Positions 43,525-54,955 of a DNA stretch of 64,000 nucleotides are shown piece after piece. Below the pieces are notes generated by a model. It was not told where the DNA came from, searched no databases, and was given only the letters and a program-made list of their open reading frames with translations. This DNA is from Macrothele yani. Lineage: Eukaryota; Arthropoda; Arachnida; Araneae; Macrothelidae. The stretch covers positions 44,587,336 through 44,651,335 of the forward strand of contig CM077006.1 of the NCBI GenBank assembly GCA_039090855.1, in the 5' to 3' direction. A program made the translations under genes and the position numbers. Position 1 is the first letter of the stretch, and every line of letters begins with the position of its first letter.

Positions 43525-43735
43525 TTGCCGCTTCCGTGGCGTAGAGGCCAAACGATGGCTTCTGATCGTTCGTCGGAGTGGGTCCTGGGCTTGGATTCTG
43601 AATGAGGCACGGGTGGTGTGTTTGTCTTGGGGCACGAGCTGTCTCTCTTCCCTAAAACCAGTGGCCCTAATTCAGGGACGAGACACTGCTTTTTGCCCTT
43701 AGAGTTACTCAGGTGGCAGTTAACATCCCCCTACC
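43525..43735 (+). mobile_element. SINE family 1, diverged
   Basis: Head CCGTGGCGTAGAGGCCAAAC, degenerate B box GGCTTGGATTC, body TGTGTTTGTCTTGGGGCACG and CCCTAATTCAGGGACGAG, 3' TTACTCAGGTGGCAGTTAAC. Confidence 0.8.
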
Positions 43736-43736
43736 A

Positions 43737-43882
43737 AATCAGTGCATTCTTCCAGGTCTTAGTTATGAATTAGAGACATCAGCTTTTACTATGAAGAGAC
43801 ACATGAATGCTGAAGACAACAGATGCATGCTTGGTGTAACGAAGAAAGATGGAGAGCGGAAGAATAGAGAAAAACATTCTAT
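43737..43882 (+). pseudogene. RTE-like LINE fragment leading into a tandem array
   Basis: Frame reads YELETSAFTMKRHMNAEDNR then CMLGVTKKDGERKN, the region just after the reverse transcriptase core in this LINE family. It continues into repeated copies of the LGVTKKDRER-coding segment that form the array to 45955. Confidence 0.7.
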
Positions 43883-44722
43883 CTGGTTAGTTGGTTGGTT
43901 GGTTGATTGATTTTTATGGCTCAAGAACCATGTTTGGCCAAAGAGCGCCAGACACAAAACAATCAAACAAACAGTATTAAAAACGTGGTATAATGCTTAA
44001 AATCTGACTAATTCAGTAAAAGTGAAAAATGAGAATGATGGAAGGGCTAAAATCTAGATACGTTTAGAAAGTCAATTTGTTTTTAAAATGAAAAGACAGC
44101 GACAGTATCGCAGTGGTCATCCAGGAGCCGCTGCAGCTTAGCGGCGTCCTCGGTCAACAAATGAGAATGAAAGTGAAAACGCACATCACAAAAACGAGCA
44201 CAACTACGCAGAAGATAAGTAACAGTGAGTAGGCAATTGCACGCCTCACACATCAGCGCAGTGTCGCCACACATACAGCAAAAAGCGGTGAGTGACACGA
44301 CAATGCCCAATGCGGAGGCGTGCAAACACAACTTCTTCCCTACGGTTCCAACGATATGAGGATTTCCAGATTCCAAGAATAGGTTTAATACGATACAGTT
44401 TATTTTCCACCTGTTGGTCCCACAGACTCTGCCACGTTCGCTTGGTATGATCGTGAACAGGAAAGCGGAAATCCCAGTGAAACAGTGGCAAGGGTGTGAC
44501 GACCAAAGAGGAAGCATATCTAGCCGCTGCATGAGCACACTCGTTACCCGAGATTCCAACATGCCCAGGAATCCAGCAAAAGTGAACCTGAAAACCGGCT
44601 TCGAGCAAACTACGAAGCAACCGTCTCACCCAAGAGAAAAGGATGGTTACGGCAATCCGCAGATGACAAAGACTGCAAGACACTTAAGGAATCCGTATAG
44701 ATCATAGCACGATAATGAGAAC
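43883..44722 (-). pseudogene. I-like LINE 3' part with RNase H domain
   Basis: The minus strand gives the RNase H C-terminal block FCWIPGHVGISGNECAHAAA, then YRIKPILGIWKSSYRWNRRE, EVVFARLRIGHCRVTHRFLL and a Cys-rich end (CCMCGDTALMCEACNCLLTV in the next frame). This order is typical of I-group LINEs, where the RNase H domain degrades template RNA. One frameshift lies between the blocks near 44250. The 3' tail is a CCAA-type repeat (complement TTGGTTGGTTGG at 43886-43905). Similar flanks (ACATTCTATCTGG and ACCATTCTTTCTG) suggest a target duplication in the LINE-derived array. Confidence 0.8.
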
Positions 44723-45955
44723 CATTCTTTCTGTAACGAAGAAGATAAGGAAAGGAAGCTTAGGGAGATGTATTCTTGGTGGGACCAAAATAGATAGGGA
44801 AACAAAATTTGGAGAGATGAATGTGTGATGTAGCCGAGGGAGATAGGGAAAATGAGCATGTATGTTAATTACACCAAGAAAGACACGGCAAGGAAGCCGA
44901 GAGAGAGATGCACTTTTTGTGAGTCCAAGAAAGATATAGAGAACGGAAACTTGGAGATGAATATCTGGTTCAACCGAAAGAGATAGGGAAAAGAAGCATG
45001 CAGAAATATACATGCTTCGTGTAACCAAGAAAGATAGCGAAAGGAAGTATGGAGAGAAACATACCTGGTGTAACTAAGAAAGATTAGGAAAGGAAGCCTA
45101 GTAACCAAGAAAGATAGGTAAAGGAAGTATGGAGAGATGAATGTTTGGTTGTTGTTGATTGGTGGTTTAATGACCACCGTAAGTAACTCATTGAGCTATA
45201 AGCAGTTGTCTGTCTCTAATGTAGAACCACTGGTTTCAGGGAAGGGAGAGAACCAGTGCGATAAGACATACACGACATCCATGCCTCACGGGATACGAAC
45301 CCGAACCTATCTCGGACAAATGGTCATAAGCCGGCGCTAGGACCACTGCGTCACTAGGGCGGCATGAATGTTTGGTGTAACCGAGAATGAAAAGGATAGG
45401 AAGCTTGAAGAGATTAAAGGCTTGGTTTAACCAATAAAGATACGGAAAGGAAGCCGACGGAGAGGTGCATTCTTGGTATGAACAACAAAGATGGGGAAAG
45501 GAAACTTGGAGAGATAAATTTTTAGAGAGAGAGATAGGGAAAAGAAGCATTACTAGATTATATGATTGATGGAACCAAGAAATATAGCTGAAGGAAGCAT
45601 GGAAAGAAATGCTCTGGGTGTAACCAGGAAAGGTGTGGAAAGGAATCCTAGAGAGACTTATCCTTGGCATGAACAATAAAGATACGGAAAAAGCTTAAGG
45701 AGCAGGTTAACATTATGTGTAACCGAGAGAGATCCGGAAAAAAAGCATGGGGAGAGATATTCATGCTTGGTGAACCAAGAAAAATAGAGAAAAGAGATAT
45801 GAAGGAATGAATATTTGATGCAACCGAGAAAGATTGTGATAGAAAGCATGGAGAGATTACATGCTTGCTATTGTAACCAAGAAAGAAATGTATAGGAAGG
45901 CGTGGAGAAATGAATGTTTGTCTTAATCAAGAAAGATAGGAAAAGAAAGCATGGA
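44723..45955 (+). repeat. ~49-bp tandem array derived from RTE-like LINE coding sequence
   Basis: About 20 diverged units of the form GGAGAGATGAATGCTTGGTG plus TAACCAAGAAAGATAGGGAA plus AGGAAGCAT. The unit is the LINE segment coding RCMLGVTKKDRERK. With the part left of the I-like insert it starts near 43820. 49 bp is not a multiple of three, so coding is lost in the array. A SINE interrupts it at 45150-45363. Confidence 0.85.
45150..45363 (-). mobile_element. SINE family 1 inserted in the LINE-derived array
   Basis: Minus copy flanked by an exact 13-bp duplication ATGAATGTTTGGT (45137-45149, 45364-45376), which is array sequence. The A and B boxes are degraded (GATACGAACCCG on the plus strand). 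Confidence 0.9.
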
Positions 45956-46235
45956 TGAAAAAAATCACACGAGTGGGTGACATTAAGATCAAAGTAAAGA
46001 CCCTGAAATTGCAATGGGCTGGACGTGTTGCTAGATGAACTGACTACCGTGGACTACCGAAATACCAGACTGGACACCAAGAGACAGGAAAAAACTAAGA
46101 CCACGTGGCATATCGCTTGACGAAATTCGAAAGTATGTCGGACTGACATGGCAGATAATTGCTCAACATAGAAAATTATGGAACAGATTTGGCGCGACCT
46201 TTTCATTTAGCAGTGAACTGAGAATGATGGTAATG
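45956..46235 (+). pseudogene. RTE-like LINE C-terminal end after the array
   Basis: Continues as KKITRVGDIKIKVKTLKLQW then AGRVAR, EIRKYVGLTWQIIAQ and RKLWNRFGATF, the normal order after the amplified block. It ends in GAATGATGGTAATGATAT. The LINE therefore brackets the array. Confidence 0.75.
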
Positions 46236-46433
46236 ATATATTCTACAAAGGCAGTTCCATGAAAGCTGAGAAGGATTTTTTTAGTTGGCAACAGTGCGAA
46301 GGGGGAAAATAATCACCCAGAAGACTAACTGAATTAAGGAAGTATCTATGGCAGCAGTTATTAACCGTGGCATACGATTCTGGTTTTGTTATTGCGCAGT
46401 TGTTTAAGGTACGTCTACCTTTCGCATACAGCT

Positions 46434-47485
46434 ATGGAGGTGAGTGATTCAGAGTTAAGAAGTGAAATGCGTCATGCGATTAAATTTTGCTATTGTTTGG
46501 GTGAAACGGCTCCAGAAACAGTTGATTTAATGAAGAAAGCTTACAAAGATAAATGTTTGTGTGAGTCAACGATTTTTAGATGGCACCATGATTTTAAAAA
46601 AGGATGTTTGCGGGTAGAACTTGCTCCTAGGCCTGGTTACCTGAAAGTGCTGTTACGGAGCGTGTTGTTGACACTGTTTGGGGCAATCCTGTAAGAATAT
46701 CAACGAATGACGTGTGAAGACATAGCAGCGTCAACAAATATTTCAAAAACGTCTTCCGCATTCTACGTGGCCAATTACTGCTGCATCGTGTGTGTTCCAG
46801 ATGGGTACCTCATCACCTGACGAGAGAACAATTGTTAGCCAGAGTTCAGGTGTGTTATGAGTGGAAACAAATGATTGCAAAGGATCCAAACTTTCCAAAC
46901 ACAATAATAACTGCCGATGAAACATGGGTCCACTATGTCAACCCTCTCGCGAAGCGCGCAATGAGTGTCTGGAAACACACAAGTACGCCTCCTCCGAAAA
47001 ACCTCCTCCAAACCAAATCAGCTGGGAAGGTGATGATCATAATTACCTTTGATCGTAAAGGTGTAATCTACCAGCATGCCGTTCCTCCACAAATTACTGT
47101 CAATGCTGAGCATTACATTTCAGTCTTGAACCGTCTGCGACGACACATCGATTAAGCGACGGGAACTGGGTAGCAAGTGGACCCTACACCATGATAACGC
47201 CCGCCCACATGTGGCTGCTTATGTTCAACAGTTTCTTATGAAATGCAGTATTGAAATCATTCCACAGCCTGCCCACAGTCCTGACCTCGCCCCGTGCGAT
47301 TTCTGGTTGTTTCCAACAATGAACGAGAAATTCCGTGGCGCAAGATCCAACATAGATGCTGACACAATTCAAGCTGTACAGGGGTCGCTGGTCGCTACAG
47401 GACTCGTTCAGTCTACTTTTCAAAGTAGACTGAACGATGGGACTGTTGCATATCATCCGAAGGAAGATACTTTGAGAAAGAATAA
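46434..47485 (+). pseudogene. mariner transposase (DD34D)
   Basis: Cut-and-paste transposase. It starts MEVSDSELRSEMRHAIKFCY at 46434. HTH region: GETAPETVDLMKKAYKDKCL and STIFRWHHDFKKG. Catalytic residues are all visible: TADETWVHYV (first Asp, near 46915), HHDNARPHVAAYVQQF (second Asp, near 47192) and HSPDLAPCDFWLF (third Asp). There are 34 residues between the second and third Asp, the mariner spacing. Stops and frameshifts lie near 46690-46790, 47153 (HID-stop) and after 47400, where a perfect palindrome replaces part of the C-terminus. No clear inverted terminal repeats were identified. Confidence 0.85.
47404..47437. repeat. Perfect 16-bp palindrome in the mariner gene
   Basis: TCGTTCAGTCTACTTT and its exact complement AAAGTAGACTGAACGA are separated by TC. 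It lies where the transposase C-terminal coding sequence should run. Confidence 0.9.
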
Positions 47486-47639
47486 CATATATTTTTCTGT
47501 ACCTATATATTTCTTCATTTTTTGTGATTTTACTCTCGGTTTTTATGGAACGGCCTTTGTGCACGAGATAGATTTCTCGAACACACTTCCTGAAAGTGAA
47601 GGCATCGTGTTCACCAAACAGTAAATGAATAAAACACAT

Positions 47640-48695
47640 CATTTCTTTCCCCGAAAAGAAATATGAAAGTGCTGAATCCCCGAATCTGCAGCACATCAAC
47701 TCAAGAGAAGTATAAACAGGATTCGAGATGTATTGAGAACAGGGATATATTCAGACATCTTTTCTAAATTGTCAAACAAAAGAGAAAAACTTATAAATCC
47801 CTTTCATTCGTCGTAAACACTTCAAGGGTTATTGACATGTCAACTCTCTGCAAAGGGGAAATGAGGTCTTCAGAAATGGGCGTCTAAAAAGGTGACGAAA
47901 TGGAAGAGGGTGAAAAAAGAAAAGTAAAAAGGAGAAGGTGATATGTCAACATTCCGGTGACACTGATGACTCTCGGTTTCTTTTCTTTTAATACTGCTTA
48001 CGTTCTCCTTCACGCATCTTGAAGTCAGTAGCCCAACTAGTTTCTTGAATATTTGGCATTATGCTAGTCACCCTCCGTTGATAACCGGCATGTGTTCACT
48101 CTCACCGATTAACCTAACGGAGGGAATTTGTATTCTTTCCTTTTGTTCCGAGACGTAAGGATCTACCCGAGGTACTAAAAACTGTCACTCACCCGAAATT
48201 TACATTTCAAAGCTTTTAAATTCATGAAATGTATGAAAAATTCAGCAGACGACACATTTAGAATTTCATCAGTGTCCAGTTCACAAGATTTCAGAACTTT
48301 CTTTAGTTGATTATTCCACCATCAAACTTTCGTGTGTTGGTCTCCAATCCTTCTTACTTAAAATAAAGTGGAATTTTTATCACTCGCACATATGAAATAT
48401 CGGATTGCAATCCAGTAGAGTGCCGACCCCCCGACTCCCCTGTCCATTCCCCGCAAAAAATATCTTCGAGTCGCGTCTGCGAAAATCTTAATATTAGCCT
48501 TCAATTACTGAAATTTTAAAGTTCCATATTGTTAACTAGGTTTTATGGGTGTTTTAATAATTCAAATCCTTTGCAACCTACAGGATTTTTTCGCGAAACC
48601 AAATTCATTGCACTTTACTGCGTGTAACACAAACGCGCACGTTGTAATTAAAATGATTGCCCTAGTTATATACAAATACAAAATACAACAAACCA
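47640..48695. other. Stretch without recognised gene
   Basis: AT-rich, with no family motif in any frame longer than a few dozen codons. Confidence 0.5.
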
Positions 48696-48699
48696 CTTA

Positions 48700-49078
48700 T
48701 GCCTCCCCGGTGGCGCAGGCTTTTAATCATTCGCCCTAGTTGGGCCCGGGTTCGAATCCCGGTGTGGTATGGATGTTTGTCTCTCGGCACTAGCTCTCAA
48801 TGTGTTACTTGTCCAACACTGGTTATCTGTGAACATTGTTCATTTAGCATACTGTAAAATCCATGTTTGATATATACTTGTTCACAATGTGTTACTTGAT
48901 CAACACTGGCCATATCTGTGTAAATTGATCATTTGGCATGCTGTCAGCCATGTATGATTTGTACTTGTTGCTGCGTAATTTCTGTCTCCTGTTTATGTCT
49001 GCCTGTATGTATTTGTACCACCAGGTCAAAAAAATGATTTAAAAAAAATTAATCCTCCAATAAAAAAAAAAAAAAAAA
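48700..49078 (+). mobile_element. Long-tail variant of SINE family 1
   Basis: Head CCCCGGTGGCGCAGG, B box GGGTTCGAATCCCGG, then a different body: GTGTTACTTG(A/T)... CAACACTGG occurs twice (about 48800 and 48888), with CATTTGGCATGCTGTCAGCC and a long A tail. The same 3' part ends the composite at 35.35 kb. Confidence 0.85.
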
Positions 49079-49079
49079 A

Positions 49080-49745
49080 AAACTTACGCCAAAGTTAATC
49101 ATATGCAAATTTTATTCTACTTTAGAGAACTAAGGCCATCTTCTTTGAAATGCCTCACGATCACACACATAAATCGCATAACTGCCGTGTGGCTGTGCCT
49201 AAGGACCTTTTCCGATTACATGAAAGTACAAAAAATAAGTAAGTAACAATTAAGAATTCTGGCACAAAAGAAGAAGAAAGCTTCTCAACTTATTTGCTCT
49301 TGAATATGAAAAAAACACATTTAACATCATGCCACAATATTTTGAACGTAGTAAAACATTCCAGCGAAGAATATCTTTTAGTTCATTATATTCTTAAGGA
49401 TGCGTAGTTATGTGCAAACGACTGTAATACTTAATTTTCCTTCAGAACAACAGCGATTCGTGTCAGCAATGATTCGAGTACGTTTTGACAAAGTTCTGAT
49501 GAAACAATCGCCCACACATGAAGGATAGCGTCATGTTATTTATCCTAACTGGTATAAAACTTTCATCATTGAACCGATATTTCTTGCACATTCTCTTGTT
49601 GATATACATGTATAGAAACTACTGCTATGGCCATGGAAAGGGACCTAAATTTTCTCGGGTAGCTGCTTTCCCGTCATTCGGTTTTTATAAACTAAAACAG
49701 CGGAAATGATTTCTAAATATTTTATTTATTTATTGGAAAAAAAAT
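49080..49745. other. Stretch without recognised gene
   Basis: AT-rich. The open frame at 49518-49709 shows no family motif. Confidence 0.5.
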
Positions 49746-49747
49746 GA

Positions 49748-49945
49748 CACCCCGGTGGCGCAGTGGTCTAAGCGATGGCGTCTGATCACTCGCCCGAATC
49801 CAGGTGAGGCATGGATGTTGTGTTTGTCTTACCGCACTGACTCTCTCCCTTCCCTGGAACCAGTGACCCTAAATCAGGGACGGAAGACTGCTTATAGCTT
49901 ATTGAGTTGCTGACGGTGGTCGTTAAACCTCCAATGGAAAAAAAA
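49748..49945 (+). mobile_element. SINE family 1 with a deletion in the head
   Basis: ACCCCGGTGGCGCAGTGGTC is intact, but the sequence jumps from CTCGCCCGAATCC to AGGTGAGGCATGG, removing most of the B box. The body and tail are well kept. TGGAAAAAAAAT-like sequence flanks both ends. Confidence 0.85.
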
Positions 49946-49949
49946 ATAT

Positions 49950-50445
49950 TTTTTAATACTTCATTTGAAGCTGCAGTCAAAATTCCCAGCTATTTCGTTA
50001 ACCAGTTCCATATGAAATTTCAGTTAAAACTTTGTAAAATATTTTTCTGAGATTAGAGGACCTCTTAGTAGTGAGCCTCCCCCCCCACCCCGCCCTCCCC
50101 TGCAAATCGGGTTTTGCGGGGGCTATCAGTGAGCCCCTGACGGAATCGGTTTTTTAATACATGTATTTCTTCTATGCGAATGGCTCGTTATATTGATGGA
50201 AACTTGATTTTTCTTCTTCCCCATGCAGTGCGGGAGTGGTAGTACATAAACGTCCCTTGAAGAGAGTTTTTGGCGGCCCCCTATTTAAGAATGATTATCA
50301 AAGTACCTTAACACTAGAATGAACAATACGTTAGCATCCACATTTCCCGTTTAAACGTCCTTCCAACACAAGTTTGGAAATCACTGCATTGCTTGTGCTG
50401 AGGAAGTTTTTTTTTTTTTTTTTTTACATTTTACCCATTTTTTCA
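49950..50445. other. Stretch without recognised gene
   Basis: Contains a C-rich segment at 50078-50102 and a T-run at 50408-50426. Nothing is recognised. Confidence 0.5.
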
Positions 50446-50549
50446 GGATTGCACAATGGTGCTGGACAACGAAACTGAAACACATGGGTTAGGGCACAAC
50501 AATTTATTAGCACTGTGTAGGGCCTCCTTTGGAGGCCAATACAGTTGCA

Positions 50550-52162
50550 ATTCGTCTTGGGAAGGACTGGTACAAATCCTGTACAGCGGTCAGAGGGATT
50601 TGAGGTCATTCCTCTTGCAGAAAAAGTGGCTAGTTCACGACGTGATACTGGTGGAGGAAAACGTTTCCTGACTCGCTCTTCCAGAACACACCAGAGTATC
50701 TCAATAATGTTGAAGTCAGGTGACTGTGGAGGCCATGACAGAATATCAACTTCACTTTCATGCTCAGTAAACCACTCTTCCACCAGTTTGGCTCTGTGTA
50801 TCGAAGCGTTATCATCCTGATACACAACACCACTGTCAGGGTATAATGTTTGAACCATTGGGTGCACCTGTTCCTCCAGAATTGTCCAATAGCCCTTGGC
50901 AGTGATGTGCCCCTCAAGAACAATCAGCGGGCAGACAGACTGCCACGATATTGCGGCCCAAACCATCACCGATCCACTTCCGTGCTTCACTGTGGGCAAT
51001 AAACAGTAAGGGTGGTAAACCTGTGAGGAATGTTTCCACGCGTAAACTCTCCCGATTGTAGGAAAGACAGTGAAGGACGATTCGTCGGAGAACAATACAC
51101 ATTTCATGTTGTCTAACGTCCGAACAAGTTAAATCATTCCAATATTTGGGTCAAATTATTACTGAAGATGCGAGATGTGAAAAGGAAATTAGAATGAGAC
51201 TGGGGATTGCAAAAACGGCTTTTTGAGAGAATCAAAGACTACTGACATCCAAAAATATAGATCTAAAACTGAGGAAGAGAATTTTAAAGACATATGTTTG
51301 GTCAGTAGCTCTCTACGGCTCTGAGACATGGACATTGACCAAGAGGAAAGTGAAGAGGCTGGAAGCATTTGAGATATGGAGCTAAAGAAGAATGGAGAGA
51401 ATAAGCTGGCTCGATAGAAAGACTAATGAGGAGGTCCTGGAGAGAGTGGGAGAACCCAGGAATCTGATCAACATGTTAAAAAGAAGAAGAATGTTATGGA
51501 TGGGACACACATTGCGCCATGGAGGCCCGATTCTGAAAGTTTTGGAAGGTAAAATTCAAGGCAAGAGAGGAAGAGGACGACCAAGGAATGATTTTGTGGC
51601 ACAGTTACTCCAAGACACTAATACTAGGGCATACTGTGACTTGAAGAGAACGTCGGAGAATAGAGAGGAATGGAGAGACAGAGTACAACTACTGAACAAC
51701 CAGTCCTTGGACTGAGTAACCAAGAAGAAGAAGAACGTCCACGATTTGCGCTGATGGCACCATTGCAACCGATGTTAAGCAGTCACACTGCTAATCCAAG
51801 GTTTGGCGGTAGCAACACGACCGTGTATGTTCACCAGGTGAAGATCTCGACGAACACTTTTGATGGAAACAGGTGAGCCGCGGTGCGTATCCAACTCTGC
51901 GGTGAGTTGGGAAGCTGTGGTTTTTATGTTTTTGGCTACCATCCGCGTTAGCACTCCGACGTCCCTATCAGACAGCTTCCTCTTACCTCGACAGTTACTC
52001 CTATTAGATGTGGTTCTTCCCTCTTGCTGATATGCCGACATGACCCTGGGTACCGTGGCTCGCGATACACCACAAAGACTTGCTGTCTTGGACATAGATG
52101 CACCGGTGAGACGTGCACCAACAATCTGTCCTCTTTGAAACTCGGATATGTTTCTCATTATG
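50550..52162 (-). pseudogene. Tc1-like transposase (element E)
   Basis: N-terminal exon-like part (51741-52162): MRNISEFQRGQIVGARLTGA, CGVSRATVPRVMSAY (first HTH), SDRDVGVLTRMVAKN, RGSPVSIKSVRRDLHLVNIH (second HTH). After the LINE insert, the second part (about 50550-51110) is open: MKCVLFSDESSFTV (first Asp), GSVMVWAAISW, YQDDNASIHRAKLVEEWF (second Asp) and SPDFNIIEILWCVLEERV (Glu region, with Ile for the usual Pro). The DDE residues are kept, so the main visible lesions are the 612-bp insert and C-terminal decay. Confidence 0.85.
51122..51733 (+). pseudogene. 5'-truncated LINE fragment in Tc1 E
   Basis: Reads SFQYLGQIITEDARCEKEI, then LRKRILKTYVWSVALYGSET, KRRRMLWMGHTLRHG, GKRGRGRPRNDFVAQL and ends LLNNQSLD-stop followed by an (AAG)n tail. 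It is the C-terminal third of a non-LTR ORF2. A 7-bp duplication AACGTCC flanks it (51115-51121, 51734-51740). One stop lies in the middle. It is related to, but distinct from, the RTE-like family at 1-1020. Confidence 0.82.
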
Positions 52163-52491
52163 TTGTGTGGGTCGCATTTTGTTTTGCCGTCCAGCTGCAT
52201 GTGCTACTGTTCTGCTAATGCAACCTTCACACTCAACTCTCGTTGACTGACTGCGAAAAAGATGCAGGCTGGCTACTAGGTAGTGCGTATAGCCGCGTGA
52301 CACGTAGGTTGCTATTTGTGCAGGTGTTTCAGTTTCGTTGTCCATACCCTGTATATATATCCCTAATAATATTTAATGTAAACATAAGCGTTACTTCCTT
52401 TGCTCAAGTAGTAGACAAGGTACATTTTTACTCTGAAAGAGATCGTCGAAGATTTTATTTCGATCCTAAGGCGTTTATTTAAGTACAGCGG

Positions 52492-53446
52492 AACCCCGAT
52501 TTTAAGCTTTTCAGGAGACCAGCATAAAAAGTCGTCATCATCATCACTGGTGTTCTGTCTCTTGACAGGTCCAACGGTAACTCAACAAGTTCTCTTTCTC
52601 CAGTTTCCTCTGTTCCTTGCTTCCTCCCTCAATACCTGATTGCTTCCTGTGCCCATGATATCATCAAGCATTATTAGTCGGCTCCTAAAATTCGTACAAT
52701 GCGAGCAAACGTAAAATCGAGGTCGAGATAAAATAAACTTTACAGGCGTACATACTGTGGACAAGAAAATAGCAGTAGAGTACTATACCAGTTCATAATA
52801 TGTATTGTAGACACATTAATGTAAGAACCAAAAAAGACAGTGTAATTACGTATGTACGTACTTACATTTATGGCATGTTGGTTTGGAAAAAATCGGTAAT
52901 TTCCTTTTGCTTTCTATTTTTAGTGTTTAGTTCAAGCAAAGCTTACTGTATAATTGAAAGGCTTTGCAGGTGTTTTTCTTGAGAATCGTAACCAAAGAAA
53001 ACGTTTTTCACAAGTTTTAATTCATTTAATGCCACTTTGAAAAAAGGCATAGGTTCCGAAATTTCGGCTACATTGTCATCGTCATTATCTTCTTCTGACG
53101 AACAATTTCTTACATCGGAGTTTGAACATTTGCAGCTTCAGCTTGCCATTTAGAGATAAGTTTGTGGCTCGAGCTTGCCTGAACCACGTCGTTAAAATTG
53201 TTTCCAGTTCACCGTAAGGCGAACTTTTCAAAGCCCGTCTTTTATTAGCACATTGACCTAACATTTCCGAAGTAATTTTGATTGACTACTTCCGTTTTAA
53301 AATAATTTTCAGTGTTGAAACTGGTAATCCAAGAGACTTGGCTAATTCAACTTTAGTTCCATGAAATTCGCTATCTTTTTGTATAATGGAGGCTTTTAGC
53401 TTTTACAGCTAAGGAAAGACATTCGGACTCCTTGCTCAACATCTTC
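52492..53446 (-). pseudogene. pogo/Tigger-like element remnant
   Basis: CAGCGGAACCCCGATTTTAA at 52496 resembles pogo/Tigger termini. On the minus strand from 53446: MLSKESECLSLAVKAK, then GTKVELAKSLGLPVSTLKII (CENP-B-type HTH) and, in another frame, CANKRRALKSSPYGELETIL, TTWFRQARATNLSLNG (second CENP-B DNA-binding half). No catalytic domain remains, and there are several frame changes. The first part of 52500-53040 has no recognised feature. Confidence 0.6.
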
Positions 53447-53504
53447 ACCTTCACGTCTAAAAAGCGAGATATAAACATACAGCAAACTGACTCAATTGCT
53501 CTCG

Positions 53505-53785
53505 GAACGCGGATGGCCTAGTGGCAACGTTCGTGACTGCCACGGAGAAGCTTCAGGTTCGATACCATGCAGGTACAAACGCGAGAACCACTAAATATCC
53601 GCCTTGCATCGGATGGGCTCGTTAAGCCTTCGGAACCCGGGTACTGGCCTCCCGGTAATAAATACGGACGTCTTTCTCCCCCCCCTTTCTACCTCGCTTC
53701 CGTGTCATTCTCCTATCGAGCACTATAGCCCAAATCTCCTAGCTTCCTATTTCTAAGGGGTGTTTAAGACCCGGATTTCCTTCCT
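53505..53785 (+). mobile_element. tRNA-derived SINE (second family)
   Basis: Head GGATGGCCTAGTGGCAACGT (A box) and CAGGTTCGATACCATGCAGG (B box), body GGATGGGCTCGTTAAGCC and CGGAACCCGGGTACTGGCC, 3' AAATCTCCTAGCTTCCTATT. Its 3' end matches the fragment at 6.18-6.29 kb. Confidence 0.7.
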
Positions 53786-53789
53786 ACAA

Positions 53790-54700
53790 TCCTATACATA
53801 TGATGATCTGATCTTAATTGCTTTCATAACCTCGTGCCGTTCTTATCAAGCTGAGGCGCAAGCCTGGTAAACATGGGGTTTTACGACACTATACGAGGCG
53901 CTCTGGCAAAGTTGCGAAGATAAGACACGTACAGTCCGAAGGCTGCAACACTGCTCCAACTGGTCGTCACGTTCTTCCGACAAATTCTGGGAAGGAATAA
54001 TGGGCTTAAGGCAACCTGGTCGTCAGGTTCTGCTGAGAAATGCGGCAGGAGGAGAGAGAACCGGTTTAAAACAATCTTACATGTACGGAAACCGAGAAAG
54101 ATACGAATTTAGAGGAAAATCTGGTTTGGTACCAAAGCTTTCAAACGATGTTCGATGCGGTAAATCGTTCGATTGGGAAAATGTATAACACGGGGGAAAG
54201 GTATGAGAATTATCGGGACTACAGAAAAATGTCGCTTGATACAGGAAAACGTACAATGCTGGAACGTAAGATCGGGGTATCACTGTAATTGAATTCAGAA
54301 TCGTAAAAATTTCTTCGCTTTTATTAAAAAGGGAAATCCAAATGTGCCAAAATTGGATTTTTTTTTTCATGATTAATCCACCATAAACAAAATAATTACG
54401 AAAACAATCTCTAAAAAATTGAAAAATTCTAGAATTGTAAGAATTCCAGTGAAAATTTGTAAAGTGAGAGAAATTAAAGATTTCAGAAATTCTTATTTAT
54501 TACTTTCCAGTGGAGGCAGCCATTTTGCTGTAGCTGAAACAGAATTTTCAAAAATGAAGTTCAAGCATTCGTATATGAGCCATTACATTATGAGTCGAAT
54601 TTTTTTACTTGGCCCTTGACGATAAAGGAATCGCCTATTCTTGGGGGTGCGACGTGTCCAAGGAGGTGATTTCCGATGTTTCAGGGACAACGATGTTCAG
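53790..54700. other. Stretch without recognised gene
   Basis: Contains a short imperfect repeat (CAACTGGTCGTCACGTTCT near 53958 and CAACCTGGTCGTCAGGTTCT near 54012). No gene family is recognised. Confidence 0.5.
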
Positions 54701-54707
54701 AGTAACC

Positions 54708-54955
54708 GCAAGCCGCTCCGAGTGCCCAGGCTAACCTCGGTTCACACACACAAGAGTAATGTATAACAACACACAGTGCATCAAACCCTACTGAAAATCG
54801 CGTCGCGTAGCCGCAGGCCACTCCGAGTGCCCATGCTAACCTCGGTTCACACACACACAAGAGTAATGTATAACAATACACAGCACATCGGACCCAACTA
54901 AAAATGGGAATACGTGGCCGCGGGCAGCTTCGAGTGCCCATGCTAACCTCTGTTT
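54708..54955 (+). repeat. Three ~108-bp tandem units
   Basis: TCCGAGTGCCCAGGCTAACC, TCCGAGTGCCCATGCTAACC and TTCGAGTGCCCATGCTAACC start units about 108 bp apart. Each of the first two continues with CGGTTCACACACAC and AGAGTAATGTATAACAA. The last unit is partial. Confidence 0.85.

Larger units (their letters stand above)
50449..52353 (-). mobile_element. Tc1-like transposon E (interrupted by a LINE)
   Basis: TGGACAACGAAACTGAAACA at about 50463 is repeated inverted at about 52323-52343, forming the inner part of the inverted repeats. The right end is TATACAGGGTATGGAC complemented, and the left terminus is degraded. Transposase is on the minus strand, split by a LINE fragment at 51122-51733. 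Confidence 0.8.
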
